From assembly GCA_040224245.1 (NCBI GenBank), contig JBEGIR010000054.1, positions 1 to 35,688 on the forward strand: a stretch of DNA of 35,688 bases. The letters run 5' to 3'. Shown piece by piece: positions 8,768-17,546 of the stretch. The DNA is from Puniceicoccaceae bacterium. Lineage in GTDB: Bacteria; Verrucomicrobiota; Verrucomicrobiia; Opitutales; JAFGAQ01. The notes under the pieces were generated by a model. That model saw only the letters and a list, made by a program, of their open reading frames with translations, was not told where the DNA came from and made no database searches. Position numbers and translations under genes: made by a program. How positions within the stretch are numbered: position 1 is the first letter of the stretch; each line of letters starts with the position of its first letter.

Positions 8768-9062
8768 GGTCTTCGGGTTTGCGCAGGAGCAGGAAGCAGA
8801 CGAGTCCGGCAACCGCAATGACAATCACTTCACCCATGGTATCGTATGCCCGGTAATCTGCCAGGACAGCGGTGACAATATTCGGGGTGTGCGTATCGCG
8901 GTAGGCGTATTTGATGTAGTATTGTGCGGCGACCGGAGTTCCCGCTGGCGTTTCATATTGATGAGCTGGTGCCTCGGGATCCCCCTGAGCGGGCATGCCG
9001 GTCGAGCCATAGATCAGCAGAGCCACCAATGCAAACAGTGCTATTGCGCTTAGGACTTTCAT
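8760..9062 (-). CDS. MbhE-like subunit (equivalent to part of MrpA C-terminus)
   Basis: 100 residues: an N-terminal helix (about 1-20), a periplasm-facing polar segment, then TPNIVTAVLADYRAYDTM followed by a second helix. The NxVTxxLxDxRxxDTxGE pattern is the signature of the MbhE domain of membrane-bound hydrogenases, which forms the distal C-terminal part of MrpA (or N-terminal part of MrpB) in classical Mrp operons. The start overlaps the preceding stop by 4 bp (ATGA), the stop overlaps mrpB by 8 bp. Confidence 0.9.
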   Translation of the reverse strand: MKVLSAIALFALVALLIYGSTGMPAQGDPEAPAHQYETPAGTPVAAQYYIKYAYRDTHTPNIVTAVLADYRAYDTMGEVIVIAVAGLVCFLLLRKPEDHA

Positions 9063-9304
9063 GGTTTGGATTTACGAGTGGTTTTGCCCAACAACACGAG
9101 GTAGAGTACTCCGGTAACGCCAGCCCCAACCGTAGCTTCCGTGAAGCCGACGTCGATCGCTCCCTGAACGGTAAAAAGGATGGCGCACATGAAGCTGAAA
9201 ACCGTGAGCGAAACGACAGCAGTGAGAAGATTGCGGACCTCAAGGGCCAGCAGTGCGGCAATGATCAGAAAAAGATAGATAAGCCATTCCAATTCGAAAC
9301 TCAT
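9059..9304 (-). CDS. MbhD-like subunit, DUF4040 (equivalent to part of MrpA C-terminus)
   Basis: 81 residues, three hydrophobic segments. GAIDVGFTEATVGAGVTGVLYL matches the DUF4040/MbhD signature (DVAxTEAxVGAGxxxxL), which in Bacillus-type MrpA is fused behind the NuoL-like core. Here it is a separate gene, as in archaeal Mbh-type clusters. ATGA overlap with mrpG upstream and with the MbhE-like gene downstream supports strict co-translation. Confidence 0.9.
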   Translation of the reverse strand: MSFELEWLIYLFLIIAALLALEVRNLLTAVVSLTVFSFMCAILFTVQGAIDVGFTEATVGAGVTGVLYLVLLGKTTRKSKP

Positions 9305-9633
9305 TTTGTAGATTTCCTTTCGTTTTTGACAGGCGTATTCCAGGGTTTCAATCCGCTGCGCAGTGCAGCTCGGGAAAGCGCATGCGAACCGACTGGGTTT
9401 GTGATCGCCATCAGCAGAAAAATAGTAAGCAACTTGAGTGCCATGAGGCTCAATCCTGCCTTTAGGATCATACCCGATGTCATGAGAATGATGCCCAGGG
9501 TATCACTCATACTCACTGCGTGCAGACGACGATAGAAATCGGGCATTTTGATGATGCCAACACTTCCCAGGGTAAGAAAAAATGCGCCGACCCCGAGCAG
9601 GGCCATGGAAAGGTATTCGATCAGGATACTCAT
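9301..9633 (-). CDS. mrpG: Na+/H+ antiporter subunit G
   Basis: 110 residues, MnhG/MrpG family. An N-terminal helix (about 5-25) is followed by SVGIIKMPDFYRRLHA, the family hallmark (G-lxRxPDfyxRlHA), and two further helices. The C-terminal tail is basic (KNERKSTK). It overlaps mrpF by 4 bp at its start and the DUF4040 gene by 4 bp at its end. Confidence 0.94.
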   Translation of the reverse strand: MSILIEYLSMALLGVGAFFLTLGSVGIIKMPDFYRRLHAVSMSDTLGIILMTSGMILKAGLSLMALKLLTIFLLMAITNPVGSHALSRAALRSGLKPWNTPVKNERKSTK

Positions 9634-9908
9634 TCTGTGTTCCTCCGCTGTTTGTTGCGCGCAAAATAGTGTGCAACCATGATCGAACCAATGAAGTTGA
9701 GAATGGCGTAGGCGATGGAAATATCGATGAACATGTCCAGCCGATCAAAGACCATGCCAATGAGCAGAATGAATACGACTGTTTTGGTACCAATTCCTCC
9801 CACACCCAGCAAACGGTCAAAGACGGTAGGTCCGACCAATGTACGATAAAGCGGGATGAAGATGATCAGCGCCATCCATACCGAGAGAAATATCAAGAAT
9901 AGATCCAT
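9630..9908 (-). CDS. mrpF: Na+/H+ antiporter subunit F
   Basis: 92-residue, three-helix MrpF/MnhF-type membrane protein. PTVFDRLLGVGGIGTKTV is the conserved cytosolic loop of the family (RxxxGPTxxDRxxxxDxxxxK; the aspartate-lysine pair is here G-T-K). The last segment FIDISIAYAILNFIGSI also fits the family. It overlaps mrpE by 16 bp and mrpG by 4 bp. Confidence 0.93.
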   Translation of the reverse strand: MDLFLIFLSVWMALIIFIPLYRTLVGPTVFDRLLGVGGIGTKTVVFILLIGMVFDRLDMFIDISIAYAILNFIGSIMVAHYFARNKQRRNTE

Positions 9909-10471
9909 GATTTGCGATGATCATCAACGGAGATTACAGTTGTTTCTTCAATGACTTGCTCGGGTTTTATTCCATAGAGCCGTGCCACGGCGTGGGCAAG
10001 TGAATGGTCCATTTCAACGGGGTCATTCGGGTGCATCAACGCGTGAACGACAAAAGTATCTTCGTTGAGGATGTCGAGTGTAACCGTGCCTGGAGTGAGG
10101 GTGATTGAATTGGCAAGCAACACCCTTGCACCCATACTGGGTAGGTGGACTTTAAATGTGAACACGACGCTCATGGGCGTCATGGATGGCTTGGCAATGA
10201 GGTAGGCTACTTTCAGAGAGCTTTGGATGATGCTCCAAAAAAGAAATGCGAAGTAGGGAATGAGGCGAATCAGGCGTAGGCGGGGACCATTCACATCATC
10301 TTTTTCGAACTGCCCGAGACAGAGCAGGCGGTGATGAATCCAGAGTGTCAGTGCGACGGAAATGATCCCCAAAGCGATGTGAAAGGGATCGAACATCCCA
10401 CTCATGATCAGCCAGAAAGCCATCAGGAGAAGGGCATGAATCGCCAGAACTGGAGCCGAATTATGTCGCAT
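9893..10471 (-). CDS. mrpE: Na+/H+ antiporter subunit E, first gene of the antiporter operon
   Basis: MrpE/MnhE family: two N-terminal helices with FHIALGIISVALTLWIHHRLL, an amphipathic domain, and LLANSITLTPGTVTLDI, the signature (NSITLTPGTxTxxv) of the family. 192 residues from the ATG at 10471. That ATG has an AAGG about 10 nt upstream and is preferred over a TTG at 10507 that would add 12 residues. As the most upstream gene, it puts the operon promoter in the 346-bp gap towards the divergent sigma-factor gene. Confidence 0.93.
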   Translation of the reverse strand: MRHNSAPVLAIHALLLMAFWLIMSGMFDPFHIALGIISVALTLWIHHRLLCLGQFEKDDVNGPRLRLIRLIPYFAFLFWSIIQSSLKVAYLIAKPSMTPMSVVFTFKVHLPSMGARVLLANSITLTPGTVTLDILNEDTFVVHALMHPNDPVEMDHSLAHAVARLYGIKPEQVIEETTVISVDDHRKSWIYS

Positions 10472-10817
10472 CGCGGCAAACCTTATTTTGACCGGTTCGG
10501 GTGTCAAATGAAAACGGAAAATCGTCTTGACCGTGCATTTTCTGGGGAAAATAAACTGTCACGATGTTGTTTTATTAGTTTGTATCTTGTTGGTAGTGAA
10601 TGTTATGCGGGTTCTAGGTTTTCAAAACTTATCTTGCAGGATTTCTGTTCAGCCGGGTGTCCTTCTGGGATTTCGGCTCCGTTGAATTTGCAAGCGACTT
10701 CGGTGCAGTTGGCCGACTTTTGCGATGCATTGTTTGAGAGTGAGAAGCAAGAATTCAAAAAAAGATTCACGGGTCGCAACAAATTTGCAAGGTGGTGTCG
10801 TCTGTGTAGTAAGTGAA
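10472..10817. other. Intergenic region between divergent operons
   Basis: 346 bp separating mrpE (minus) from the sigma-factor gene (plus). It is visibly more A/T-rich around 10540-10630 than its flanks and must hold both divergent promoters. I could not identify a convincing -35/-10 pair or a palindromic operator. An in-frame ATG at 10725 would extend the sigma factor by 31 residues of unconvincing sequence. Confidence 0.6.
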
Positions 10818-11351
10818 ATGATTAGCCAGCAGGAATCAGCAAGCACTCTCGGTGATCTTGAACGGTGGATGGAGATACACGGTCCAGCCCTGTTTCTGTT
10901 TGCCAGGCAGCAAACTGCCAGCTTGGCAGATGCACAAGACGCTTATCAGGATGGCATCATCAAGGTGTTGCGTTCTCAAAAGTTTCGAAAAGGTGGTGAG
11001 ATACCACCGTTGGGCCGCATGTTTTTGGCGATCAAGCATGCCGCCATCGATTTGCACCGGCAGCGCGAGCGGCGAAAATTTCGTGAGTCTATGTTTGCCA
11101 AAGATGCCCAGGATGAAACGCAGCAGGGTTGGTTCCAGTGTGGTATGGAAAAACGCGAACAGCAGCAGCGATTGCACGAAGTGCTGACTTCGTTGCCCGC
11201 GTCGCAACAGGAAGTGCTGATTCTTAAAATATGGGGTGAACTCACATTCCGGGATATTGGAGAAATTTTGGGAATTCCACCCGCAACAGCGGCGACCCGG
11301 TATCGCACCGGTATCGCGGAAGTCCGGAAGAAGATGGAGGAAAGGGTATGA
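10818..11351 (+). CDS. RNA polymerase sigma factor, ECF type
   Basis: 177 residues from the ATG at 10818, normal for an ECF sigma factor. Region 2 lies at about 20-90 (LFLFARQQTASLADAQDAYQ, then IPPLGRMFLAIKHAAID recalling the region 2.3-2.4 promoter-melting helix). Region 4 lies at about 120-175 (LTSLPASQQEVLILK, then a helix-turn-helix around LTFRDIGEILGIPPATAATR). The stop overlaps the start of the membrane-protein gene (ATGA), the usual coupling of an ECF sigma with its regulator. An upstream in-frame ATG at 10725 is possible, but the added part does not resemble the family. Confidence 0.9.
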   Translation: MISQQESASTLGDLERWMEIHGPALFLFARQQTASLADAQDAYQDGIIKVLRSQKFRKGGEIPPLGRMFLAIKHAAIDLHRQRERRKFRESMFAKDAQDETQQGWFQCGMEKREQQQRLHEVLTSLPASQQEVLILKIWGELTFRDIGEILGIPPATAATRYRTGIAEVRKKMEERV

Positions 11352-11869
11352 AGGAAATCAAGGATCTTAACGACGAAGCATTCGAAGAGCGGCTCCGGAG
11401 CGAATTTATCCCTCGTTCTGCAGATTGGAAGGTGGAACGCAGGATTCTGGAGTCGGTACTGCTCAAGGATGAACGGGAAGTGAAGCGACAGCGCCTGGCA
11501 GGTTATTTGCGCCATGCATGGATCGCATCCATCGGACTTGCGGCAACCTTGGTAGTGACTTTGATCTATTTTGCAGGGGTGGATTCGGGTCCAGTGGAAG
11601 AAGTCGACCTACCCATGGTGCAGGCCGGTACCGAAGTCAGCACCGAAGCGGGCAAACCCATCTTGCATTTGCGTTCTCTGGGAGGGAGCAAGCAACTGAT
11701 TGGTGTGCAGGACAAGGGCTGGGTACAGGCGGATACCGATACGGTCACGCGGGAGTATTCTTACGAGTATATCGACACCGTTGATCTGGTGAACGAGGAG
11801 GATGGCAGTGTCATCCGAATGGAAATTCCGCGCCAGGAAATTGTGAACGTCACATATCAAGTTATTTAA
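11348..11869 (+). CDS. Single-span membrane protein, putative anti-sigma factor
   Basis: 173 residues: an acidic/basic cytosolic N-terminal part (1-50), one transmembrane helix (about 52-75, AWIASIGLAATLVVTLIYFA), and an extracytoplasmic C-terminal domain of about 95 residues. No zinc-binding anti-sigma motif (HxxxCxxC) is seen. The role is inferred from translational coupling to the sigma factor (4-bp overlap) and from topology. The C-terminal part (LHLRSLGGSKQLIG..., REYSYEYIDTVDL) does not match a domain I recognise. It is followed 12 bp later by an exported PDZ protein. Confidence 0.75.
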   Translation: MKEIKDLNDEAFEERLRSEFIPRSADWKVERRILESVLLKDEREVKRQRLAGYLRHAWIASIGLAATLVVTLIYFAGVDSGPVEEVDLPMVQAGTEVSTEAGKPILHLRSLGGSKQLIGVQDKGWVQADTDTVTREYSYEYIDTVDLVNEEDGSVIRMEIPRQEIVNVTYQVI

Positions 11870-11881
11870 AAACAACATCTT

Positions 11882-12799
11882 ATGAAAATATATATCAAAT
11901 CGATCTCGCTCAGCTTTGCCGTGGCACTGAGTTCAATGCTTCCCGTTCAGTTCATCATCGCTGATGCGTCAACTCCCCGGCCTGAGGTGGATGCGCCGGA
12001 ACCGCCGGCTCCTCCTGCTCCACCCAGGCGTGCGTTCTTGGGAGTTGTGACGGAAAAAGTACCGGCTTCAACGGTTGCACAGATGGGCTTGACGCCAGGA
12101 ATCGGCTTAAACGTGGAATCCGTGGTGAAAGGTAGCGCAGCAGATCGTGCTGGAGTGATGGCATACGACATCCTGCTCGAAATGGATGGACAGTGGTTGA
12201 CGAGTGTTTCCCACTTGTCGACGTTGCTTTCGATGAAAAAACCAGGTGAGACGGCAGCGTTTCGTCTGCTTCGCAAGGGAGAGGAACTCGCGATTCAAGT
12301 CGAGTTGGGGTCCAAACCCACTGCTCACCCCCAGAAGTCCTGGGAATGGGAGTTTGAGGAGAAAATGGAAGAACTCGGACGCAGACTCGAATCGATTGCC
12401 GAGAATGAAGAGATCATGGAACACGTGCGGGAGCGCATCGACGCAGAGGAGATTGAGCAGAATGTCAGGTCGGCGTTGGAAAAGGCGCGGTATCAGATTC
12501 GCCAGTGGGTCAGTGATGATGGCTCGCGCACATCCATTGTGCATACTGGCAATGCCCGAAGTATCGTGAATACAGATGATGGCACGCTGATATTTGAGCG
12601 ACTTTCAGATGGGAAATCCCGTGTGATTGCGATTAATCGGAAGGATGAAGTCCTGTTCAATGGTGTGATTTCCGATAGTGCAGAGCTGGACGGACTCGAA
12701 CCATGGGTAGCCCGTGAATATGGGAAACTGCAAAATCACCACATCGAAGTGGAAGTGACGGAAGCCATCACGCTCGATACTTCTGAGAAGGAAAAGTGA
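11882..12799 (+). CDS. Exported PDZ-domain protein
   Basis: 305 residues. A signal peptide (about 1-29, ending near IIADA) is followed by a proline-rich linker (PEPPAPPAPPRR, about 38-50) and a PDZ domain (about 50-143; GVVTEKVP, then VVKGSAADRAGVMAYDILLEMDG, the HtrA-like GSPAxxAGLxxGD pattern). A highly charged helical stretch (about 150-215, possibly coiled coil) and an unassigned C-terminal part follow. There is no trypsin-like or metalloprotease catalytic domain. It is probably periplasmic and cotranscribed with the sigma/membrane pair (12-bp gap), so it may sense or scaffold at the envelope. Confidence 0.85.
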   Translation: MKIYIKSISLSFAVALSSMLPVQFIIADASTPRPEVDAPEPPAPPAPPRRAFLGVVTEKVPASTVAQMGLTPGIGLNVESVVKGSAADRAGVMAYDILLEMDGQWLTSVSHLSTLLSMKKPGETAAFRLLRKGEELAIQVELGSKPTAHPQKSWEWEFEEKMEELGRRLESIAENEEIMEHVRERIDAEEIEQNVRSALEKARYQIRQWVSDDGSRTSIVHTGNARSIVNTDDGTLIFERLSDGKSRVIAINRKDEVLFNGVISDSAELDGLEPWVAREYGKLQNHHIEVEVTEAITLDTSEKEK

Positions 12800-12804
12800 A
12801 CGGA

Positions 12805-12825
12805 CTGCAGGCTGATCACCTGCAG
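12805..12825. terminator. Short hairpin between convergent genes
   Basis: Inverted repeat ctgcagg / cctgcag with a 7-nt loop sits in the 28-bp gap between the PDZ gene and the convergent tyrS, where a bidirectional terminator would be expected. No T tract follows on either strand, so the role is only suggested by position. Confidence 0.35.
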
Positions 12826-12827
12826 GT

Positions 12828-14012
12828 TCATACGATCTTCACAAAAATGCGCTTTCCTGCCTGAACTACACGCCCGGCATTGGATGGTTCGAGCATCAAT
12901 GCAGGATCGGTGACGGGTTCTCCATCCAGTTTGATGCCGCCTTGCTTGATCAGGCGTGCAATCTCTTTTTTGCTGGCAAACTTGCCAGTGGCGGCGAGCA
13001 GGTTGACCAGGGTTGCACTGGGGGTTTGCGATAGCTGATTCCAGGAAAACTCGGGCATATCGTCCGGAAGTTTTTTGCGGGAAAAAACGGCTTCAAACTG
13101 CTCCAACTGCAGGGATGCTTCCGATTCGCCGTAAAATGTTCCGACCAATTCGCGGGCCAGTGCCTTTTTACAGGCCATCGGGTGTTCGCGTTGCAGCAGT
13201 GCAATGTCGTTTTCACTGCGCAGCAACAACAAGCGGTAGTAAGTCCACATGGTGTCGTCGCTGATGGACATGATGCGTCCAAACATTTCCTTGGGGCTGT
13301 GGTTGAACGCGATGTAGTTGTCCAGGCTTTTCGACATCTTCTTCACCCCATCGAGACCGACCAACAATGGCATGGTGAGCACGATTTGAGGGGATTGACC
13401 GGCTTCCTTCTGGAGCGTACGACCCACCAATACATTGAAGAGCTGATCGGTGCCACCAATTTCGACATCGGCTTCCAGTTCAAGCGAATCAAACCCCTGC
13501 ACCAGCGGGTAGAGAAATTCGATGATGGAGATCGGGGTTCCGTCCCGATGACGTTTGGAAAAATCATCGCGCTCAAGCATGCGGGCAACCGTCATCTTTC
13601 GAGCAAGCGAGAGGCAGTCCAGAAAAGACATTTTGGAAAACCATTCACTGTTGAAAACAACCCGGGTTTTGTCGCGGTCGAGGATGCGGAAGGCCTGCTC
13701 AGTGTAGGTTCTGGCGTTGTCGCGGATTTCGGCTTCACTCAACACGGGGCGTGTTTCGGAACGTCCGCTGGGATCTCCGATCTGAGTGGTGAAATCTCCG
13801 ATTAACAGGATTGCTTCATGCCCCAAATCCTGAAACTGCCGCAATTTGTTGAACACGACCATGTGCCCGAATGTGAGGTCGGGGCGAGTGGGATCAACGC
13901 CAAGTTTGATGCGAAGAGGGCGTTTTTCCCCCAGTTTTTGCAGCAACTCTTCCTCGTTGATCAGGGTGTCGACGTTTTGTTTGAGAATGGACAGTTGTTG
14001 TTTGGGATCCAT
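12828..14012 (-). CDS. tyrS: Tyrosyl-tRNA synthetase
   Basis: Class I aminoacyl-tRNA synthetase charging tRNA-Tyr, 394 residues, normal length. The HIGH-equivalent signature is in PTRPDLTFGHMVVFNKL, the tyrosine/ATP pocket motif in IGDFTTQIGDPSGRSETRP, the specificity helix around GGTDQLFNVLVGR, and KMSKS in GVKKMSKSLDNYIAF. The C-terminal ~65 residues form an S4-type RNA-binding domain (KKEIARLIKQGGIKLDGEPV). It is a single gene on the minus strand, convergent with the PDZ gene and divergent from the peroxiredoxin. No T-box-like leader was recognised in the 255-bp upstream gap. Confidence 0.97.
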   Translation of the reverse strand: MDPKQQLSILKQNVDTLINEEELLQKLGEKRPLRIKLGVDPTRPDLTFGHMVVFNKLRQFQDLGHEAILLIGDFTTQIGDPSGRSETRPVLSEAEIRDNARTYTEQAFRILDRDKTRVVFNSEWFSKMSFLDCLSLARKMTVARMLERDDFSKRHRDGTPISIIEFLYPLVQGFDSLELEADVEIGGTDQLFNVLVGRTLQKEAGQSPQIVLTMPLLVGLDGVKKMSKSLDNYIAFNHSPKEMFGRIMSISDDTMWTYYRLLLLRSENDIALLQREHPMACKKALARELVGTFYGESEASLQLEQFEAVFSRKKLPDDMPEFSWNQLSQTPSATLVNLLAATGKFASKKEIARLIKQGGIKLDGEPVTDPALMLEPSNAGRVVQAGKRIFVKIV

Positions 14013-14267
14013 GCAGTGACTTGGTTACGCTCCCGCATCATGGGGCTGCCCATGCGTCAAAATCAAGATTCAATACCAGAAAAATGCAAAAAACCTTTTC
14101 CAAATCAGATAAGGAGTTATTATTCTATTTTCTCATGTAGTAGGACGATTCATAAGCCTTTGACTCCGATGCTTTTCGGTTGATCTTCAGTCGGATTGAA
14201 TCACCGTTTACAGCGTAAGCGCGGCCATTGTGCCCGAGTCTGTCTACAACTCTAACCCAGGAAAATC

Positions 14268-14744
14268 ATGGCAATCTCTACAGGAATTCAAGCACCCGAC
14301 TTCACCCTCAAGACCAAAACTTCGGAAGGGCTTCAAGAGGTAACCCTGTCCGATCAGTTTGGAAAATCGGCCACGGTTTTGCTCTTTTTTCCGTTTGCAT
14401 TTACGGGTGTGTGCACTGAGGAAATGTGTTCGGTGCGGGACTCCCTTGCGAGTTATCAGGCACTGGATGCACAGGTGTATGGCATCAGCGTGGACAGTCC
14501 GTTTACCCTTGAGGTGATGGCTCAGAAGGATGGTATCAACTTTCCGCTGCTGAGTGATTTCAACAAGGAAGCTGCATCTGCCTATGATGTGCTTTATGAA
14601 GATTTCATTGGTTTCAAGGGAGTGTGCAAGCGCTCGGCATTTGTGATTAACAAGCAGGGTAAGATTGTGTATGCTTCCAGCTCAGACGATCCGAAGCAGC
14701 TTCCCGACTTTGACGCTATTTTGGCTTCCCTGAAATCTGCCTGA
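14268..14744 (+). CDS. Peroxiredoxin (AhpC/TSA family)
   Basis: 158-residue thiol peroxidase reducing H2O2 and organic hydroperoxides in the cytosol. The active site PFAFTGVCTEEMC contains the peroxidatic cysteine C49 in the P-x3-T-x2-C motif. Two further cysteines, C54 and C120, are resolving candidates, and R122 follows C120 (GVCKRSAFVI). The pattern resembles the AhpE/1-Cys-like and Bcp-like subgroups more than typical 2-Cys AhpC. It has a good ribosome-binding site (AGGAAA, 8 nt before the ATG). It lies 60 bp upstream of aconitase on the same strand; protecting an oxygen-sensitive Fe-S enzyme would be a sensible pairing, but that is inference. Confidence 0.93.
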   Translation: MAISTGIQAPDFTLKTKTSEGLQEVTLSDQFGKSATVLLFFPFAFTGVCTEEMCSVRDSLASYQALDAQVYGISVDSPFTLEVMAQKDGINFPLLSDFNKEAASAYDVLYEDFIGFKGVCKRSAFVINKQGKIVYASSSDDPKQLPDFDAILASLKSA

Positions 14745-14804
14745 CGCTGTGCCAGAGTTGCACCCGTCTGTTCCAATCCGTTCCATTACTCCCTGTTTAT
14801 CGAA

Positions 14805-17546
14805 ATGAGTCAGTTACCGAATCCCTTCCAAACCTTGAGCGAACTCAAGTCGCCTGGCGGTCAGTCGCTGGGGCACTACTATTCCCTTCCTGCCCTGGAA
14901 TCGCAGGGGGTAGGACCCGTCTCCCGGCTGCCAGTGAGCATCCGGGTTGTTCTGGAGTCGGTACTGCGTAATTGTGACGGCAAGCGCATCGATCAGGAGG
15001 CGGTGCGCCTGCTTGCAAACTGGAACGCGAGCAGTCCCGCCAAAAAGGAAATTCCATTTGTGGTTTCACGCATTGTGCTGCAGGACTTCACCGGAGTTCC
15101 CCTGTTGGTTGATCTTGCCGCGATGCGGGATGCGATGAAGGATCAGGGCAAGGATCCGAGCAAGATTGAGCCGCTGGTTCCGGTGGATCTTGTCGTGGAT
15201 CACTCGGTGCAGGTGGACCGCGCGGGTACGGCTGGGGCATTCCTGGCAAATCTGCAGTTTGAATTTTCCCGCAACCGGGAGCGTTACGAGTTTCTGAAAT
15301 GGGGACAGCAGGCTTTTGAGACGTTCAGTGTTTTACCGCCGTCGATGGGCATCATTCACCAGGTGAATTTGGAATATCTCGCCCGTGTGGTGTTTGAGAA
15401 AGAGGTTGATGGGCAGGCGGTGTTGTATCCGGACACGCTCGTGGGAACGGATTCCCACACGACGATGATCAACGGGCTTGGTGTTGTCGGTTGGGGTGTG
15501 GGTGGCATCGAAGCAGAAGCAGGCATGTTGGGGCAGCCCGTGTATTTCCTAACGCCCGAGGTGATTGCCGTAAACCTTGAAGGAGCTTTGAAAGAGGGTG
15601 TCACTGCGACCGATCTGACACTGCGCATCACGCAAATGCTGCGGGAGGAGAAAGTCGTCGGCAAATTCATTGAGTTCATTGGTGAGGGAACTGAAAAACT
15701 CTCACTGGCAGATCGGGCAACCATTGCGAACATGGCACCCGAATATGGAGCGACCATGGGGTATTTCCCTGTGGATGAGCAGACACTCGACTACTTGCGC
15801 ATCACTGGGCGAAGCGAACAGCAGATCCAGAAGGTGGAGGCATATTTTAAAGCCCAGGGAATGTGGGGAGTGCCTCGCAAGGGACAATTGGAATATACCA
15901 AAGTGCTCGACCTCGATCTTTCTACGATTGAACCCTGTGTGGCAGGGCCGAAACGTCCACAGGATCGCATCGAGCTGCCCGACCTCAAATCAACCTTTCA
16001 GCGCCTGCTCACTGCGCCGGTTGCCGAGGGTGGCTTTGGAAAGAGCGAATCTGAAGTTAACGAAAAAGCAACCGTGGCATTCGCAGCGGACACATACTAC
16101 CCGCGGCGGTCTCAGACCAATCCGGAGATCACCAATGGTTCCGTGTTGATTGCATCCATCACGAGCTGTACGAATACGAGCAATCCCAGCGTCATGGTAG
16201 CGGCAGGTCTTGTCGCGAAGAAGGCGGTGGAACGGGGTATTCAGTTAGATGATACTGTCAAGGCGAGTTTGGCACCGGGGTCACGGGTCGTGAGTGACTA
16301 CCTTGAGAGCACGGGTTTGCAGCCCTATCTGGATCAGTTGGGATTCAATCTGGTGGGCTATGGCTGTGCAACCTGCATCGGCAACAGCGGCCCTCTGGAT
16401 CCTGCGATTGAAAAGGCCATTCAGGAAAAGCAGCTGGTTGCAGCGAGCGTGCTTTCCGGTAACCGGAACTTCGAGGCCCGCGTGCACGGTCAGATCAAGA
16501 GCAACTTTCTCATGTCTCCTCCGCTGGTTGTTGCCTTTGCAATCGCGGGTCGAGTGGATATCGACATGGCGACGGAGCCGCTCGCCAATGACAAGGATGG
16601 TAATCCGGTCTATTTGAAGGATCTCTGGCCGAGCAATGAGGAAATTGCCTCACTGGTCAGCACGGGTGTGCGTCCGGAGGCCTTTATTGAGCGCTATGCT
16701 GCCATCGAGAACCTCAATCAGGAGTGGAATCAGATCGAAAGTTCGGAAGGTGCACTGTATGAGTGGAACGAGGCAAGCACCTACATTCAGAAGCCTCCAT
16801 TCTTTGATGGGTTCTCCCGAACTGTGGGTCAAATTGAACCTGTGTCCGGCATGCGTCCGCTCGCGATGTTTGCGGATTCGGTCACGACAGACCACATCTC
16901 ACCAGCGGGTGCCATTCTCGAAGAGGGTCCAGCCGGCCGCTATCTCAAGGAGCGAGGAGTTACCAAGGCACAGTTCAATTCGTTTGGTTCGCGCCGAGGC
17001 AACGACCGCATCATGACGCGGGGAACTTTTGCAAATGTTCGCATCAAGAACCCGTTGGCGGGTGGCAAGGAAGGCGGCTATACCAAGGTGTTTCCGGAGG
17101 GTGAACTAACCTCGATTTTTGAAGCTGCGGAGATTTACAAGGCGAGAAAAACACCGCTCATCGTATTTGCGGGACAGGACTACGGGATGGGAAGTTCGCG
17201 CGACTGGGCGGCAAAGGGAACTGCGCTGCTTGGCGTCAAGGCCGTCGTAGCCCAGAGCTTTGAGCGCATTCACCGCAGTAACCTTATCGGCATGGGTGTA
17301 TTGCCCCTGCAGTTTCTGGAGGGGGCCTCCTGGCAGAGTTATGGACTGGATGGCAGCGAAACCTTTGACCTTCCGGAACTCAACGATGCGATTCGCCCGG
17401 CGCAATCGATGACGCTGGTAGTGAACAAGGCAGATGGAAGCCGCATGGACATCGAACTGTTGCTGCGCATTGATACTGATATGGAGGTGGATTATTTCCG
17501 GAACGGTGGAGTACTTCCCTATGTCTTGCGCGAGCTGATGGTATAG
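14805..17546 (+). CDS. acnA: Aconitate hydratase A
   Basis: Interconverts citrate and isocitrate in the TCA cycle with a [4Fe-4S] cluster. 913 residues, the usual length of AcnA/IRP-type aconitases. The cluster ligands are C455 in [13 protein letters not shown] and C521/C524 in [12 protein letters not shown]. Substrate-site motifs include [13 protein letters not shown] and [14 protein letters not shown] in the N-terminal half. The C-terminal swivel domain has [31 protein letters not shown] and [15 protein letters not shown]. Intact; follows the peroxiredoxin gene. Confidence 0.98.
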   Translation: MSQLPNPFQTLSELKSPGGQSLGHYYSLPALESQGVGPVSRLPVSIRVVLESVLRNCDGKRIDQEAVRLLANWNASSPAKKEIPFVVSRIVLQDFTGVPLLVDLAAMRDAMKDQGKDPSKIEPLVPVDLVVDHSVQVDRAGTAGAFLANLQFEFSRNRERYEFLKWGQQAFETFSVLPPSMGIIHQVNLEYLARVVFEKEVDGQAVLYPDTLVGTDSHTTMINGLGVVGWGVGGIEAEAGMLGQPVYFLTPEVIAVNLEGALKEGVTATDLTLRITQMLREEKVVGKFIEFIGEGTEKLSLADRATIANMAPEYGATMGYFPVDEQTLDYLRITGRSEQQIQKVEAYFKAQGMWGVPRKGQLEYTKVLDLDLSTIEPCVAGPKRPQDRIELPDLKSTFQRLLTAPVAEGGFGKSESEVNEKATVAFAADTYYPRRSQTNPEITNGSVLIASITSCTNTSNPSVMVAAGLVAKKAVERGIQLDDTVKASLAPGSRVVSDYLESTGLQPYLDQLGFNLVGYGCATCIGNSGPLDPAIEKAIQEKQLVAASVLSGNRNFEARVHGQIKSNFLMSPPLVVAFAIAGRVDIDMATEPLANDKDGNPVYLKDLWPSNEEIASLVSTGVRPEAFIERYAAIENLNQEWNQIESSEGALYEWNEASTYIQKPPFFDGFSRTVGQIEPVSGMRPLAMFADSVTTDHISPAGAILEEGPAGRYLKERGVTKAQFNSFGSRRGNDRIMTRGTFANVRIKNPLAGGKEGGYTKVFPEGELTSIFEAAEIYKARKTPLIVFAGQDYGMGSSRDWAAKGTALLGVKAVVAQSFERIHRSNLIGMGVLPLQFLEGASWQSYGLDGSETFDLPELNDAIRPAQSMTLVVNKADGSRMDIELLLRIDTDMEVDYFRNGGVLPYVLRELMV

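Noticed and set aside
10725-10817. N-terminal extension of the sigma factor from an ATG at 10725
   Set aside because: The extra 31 residues do not resemble ECF sigma N-termini; the ATG at 10818 gives a normal length.
13182-13805. 207-codon plus-strand ORF
   Set aside because: Antisense to tyrS, including its KMSKS and active-site regions.
14013-14267. Promoter candidate TTGACT at 14160 for the peroxiredoxin
   Set aside because: No matching -10 element at 16-18 bp spacing; the 255-bp divergent gap must contain promoters but none is convincing.
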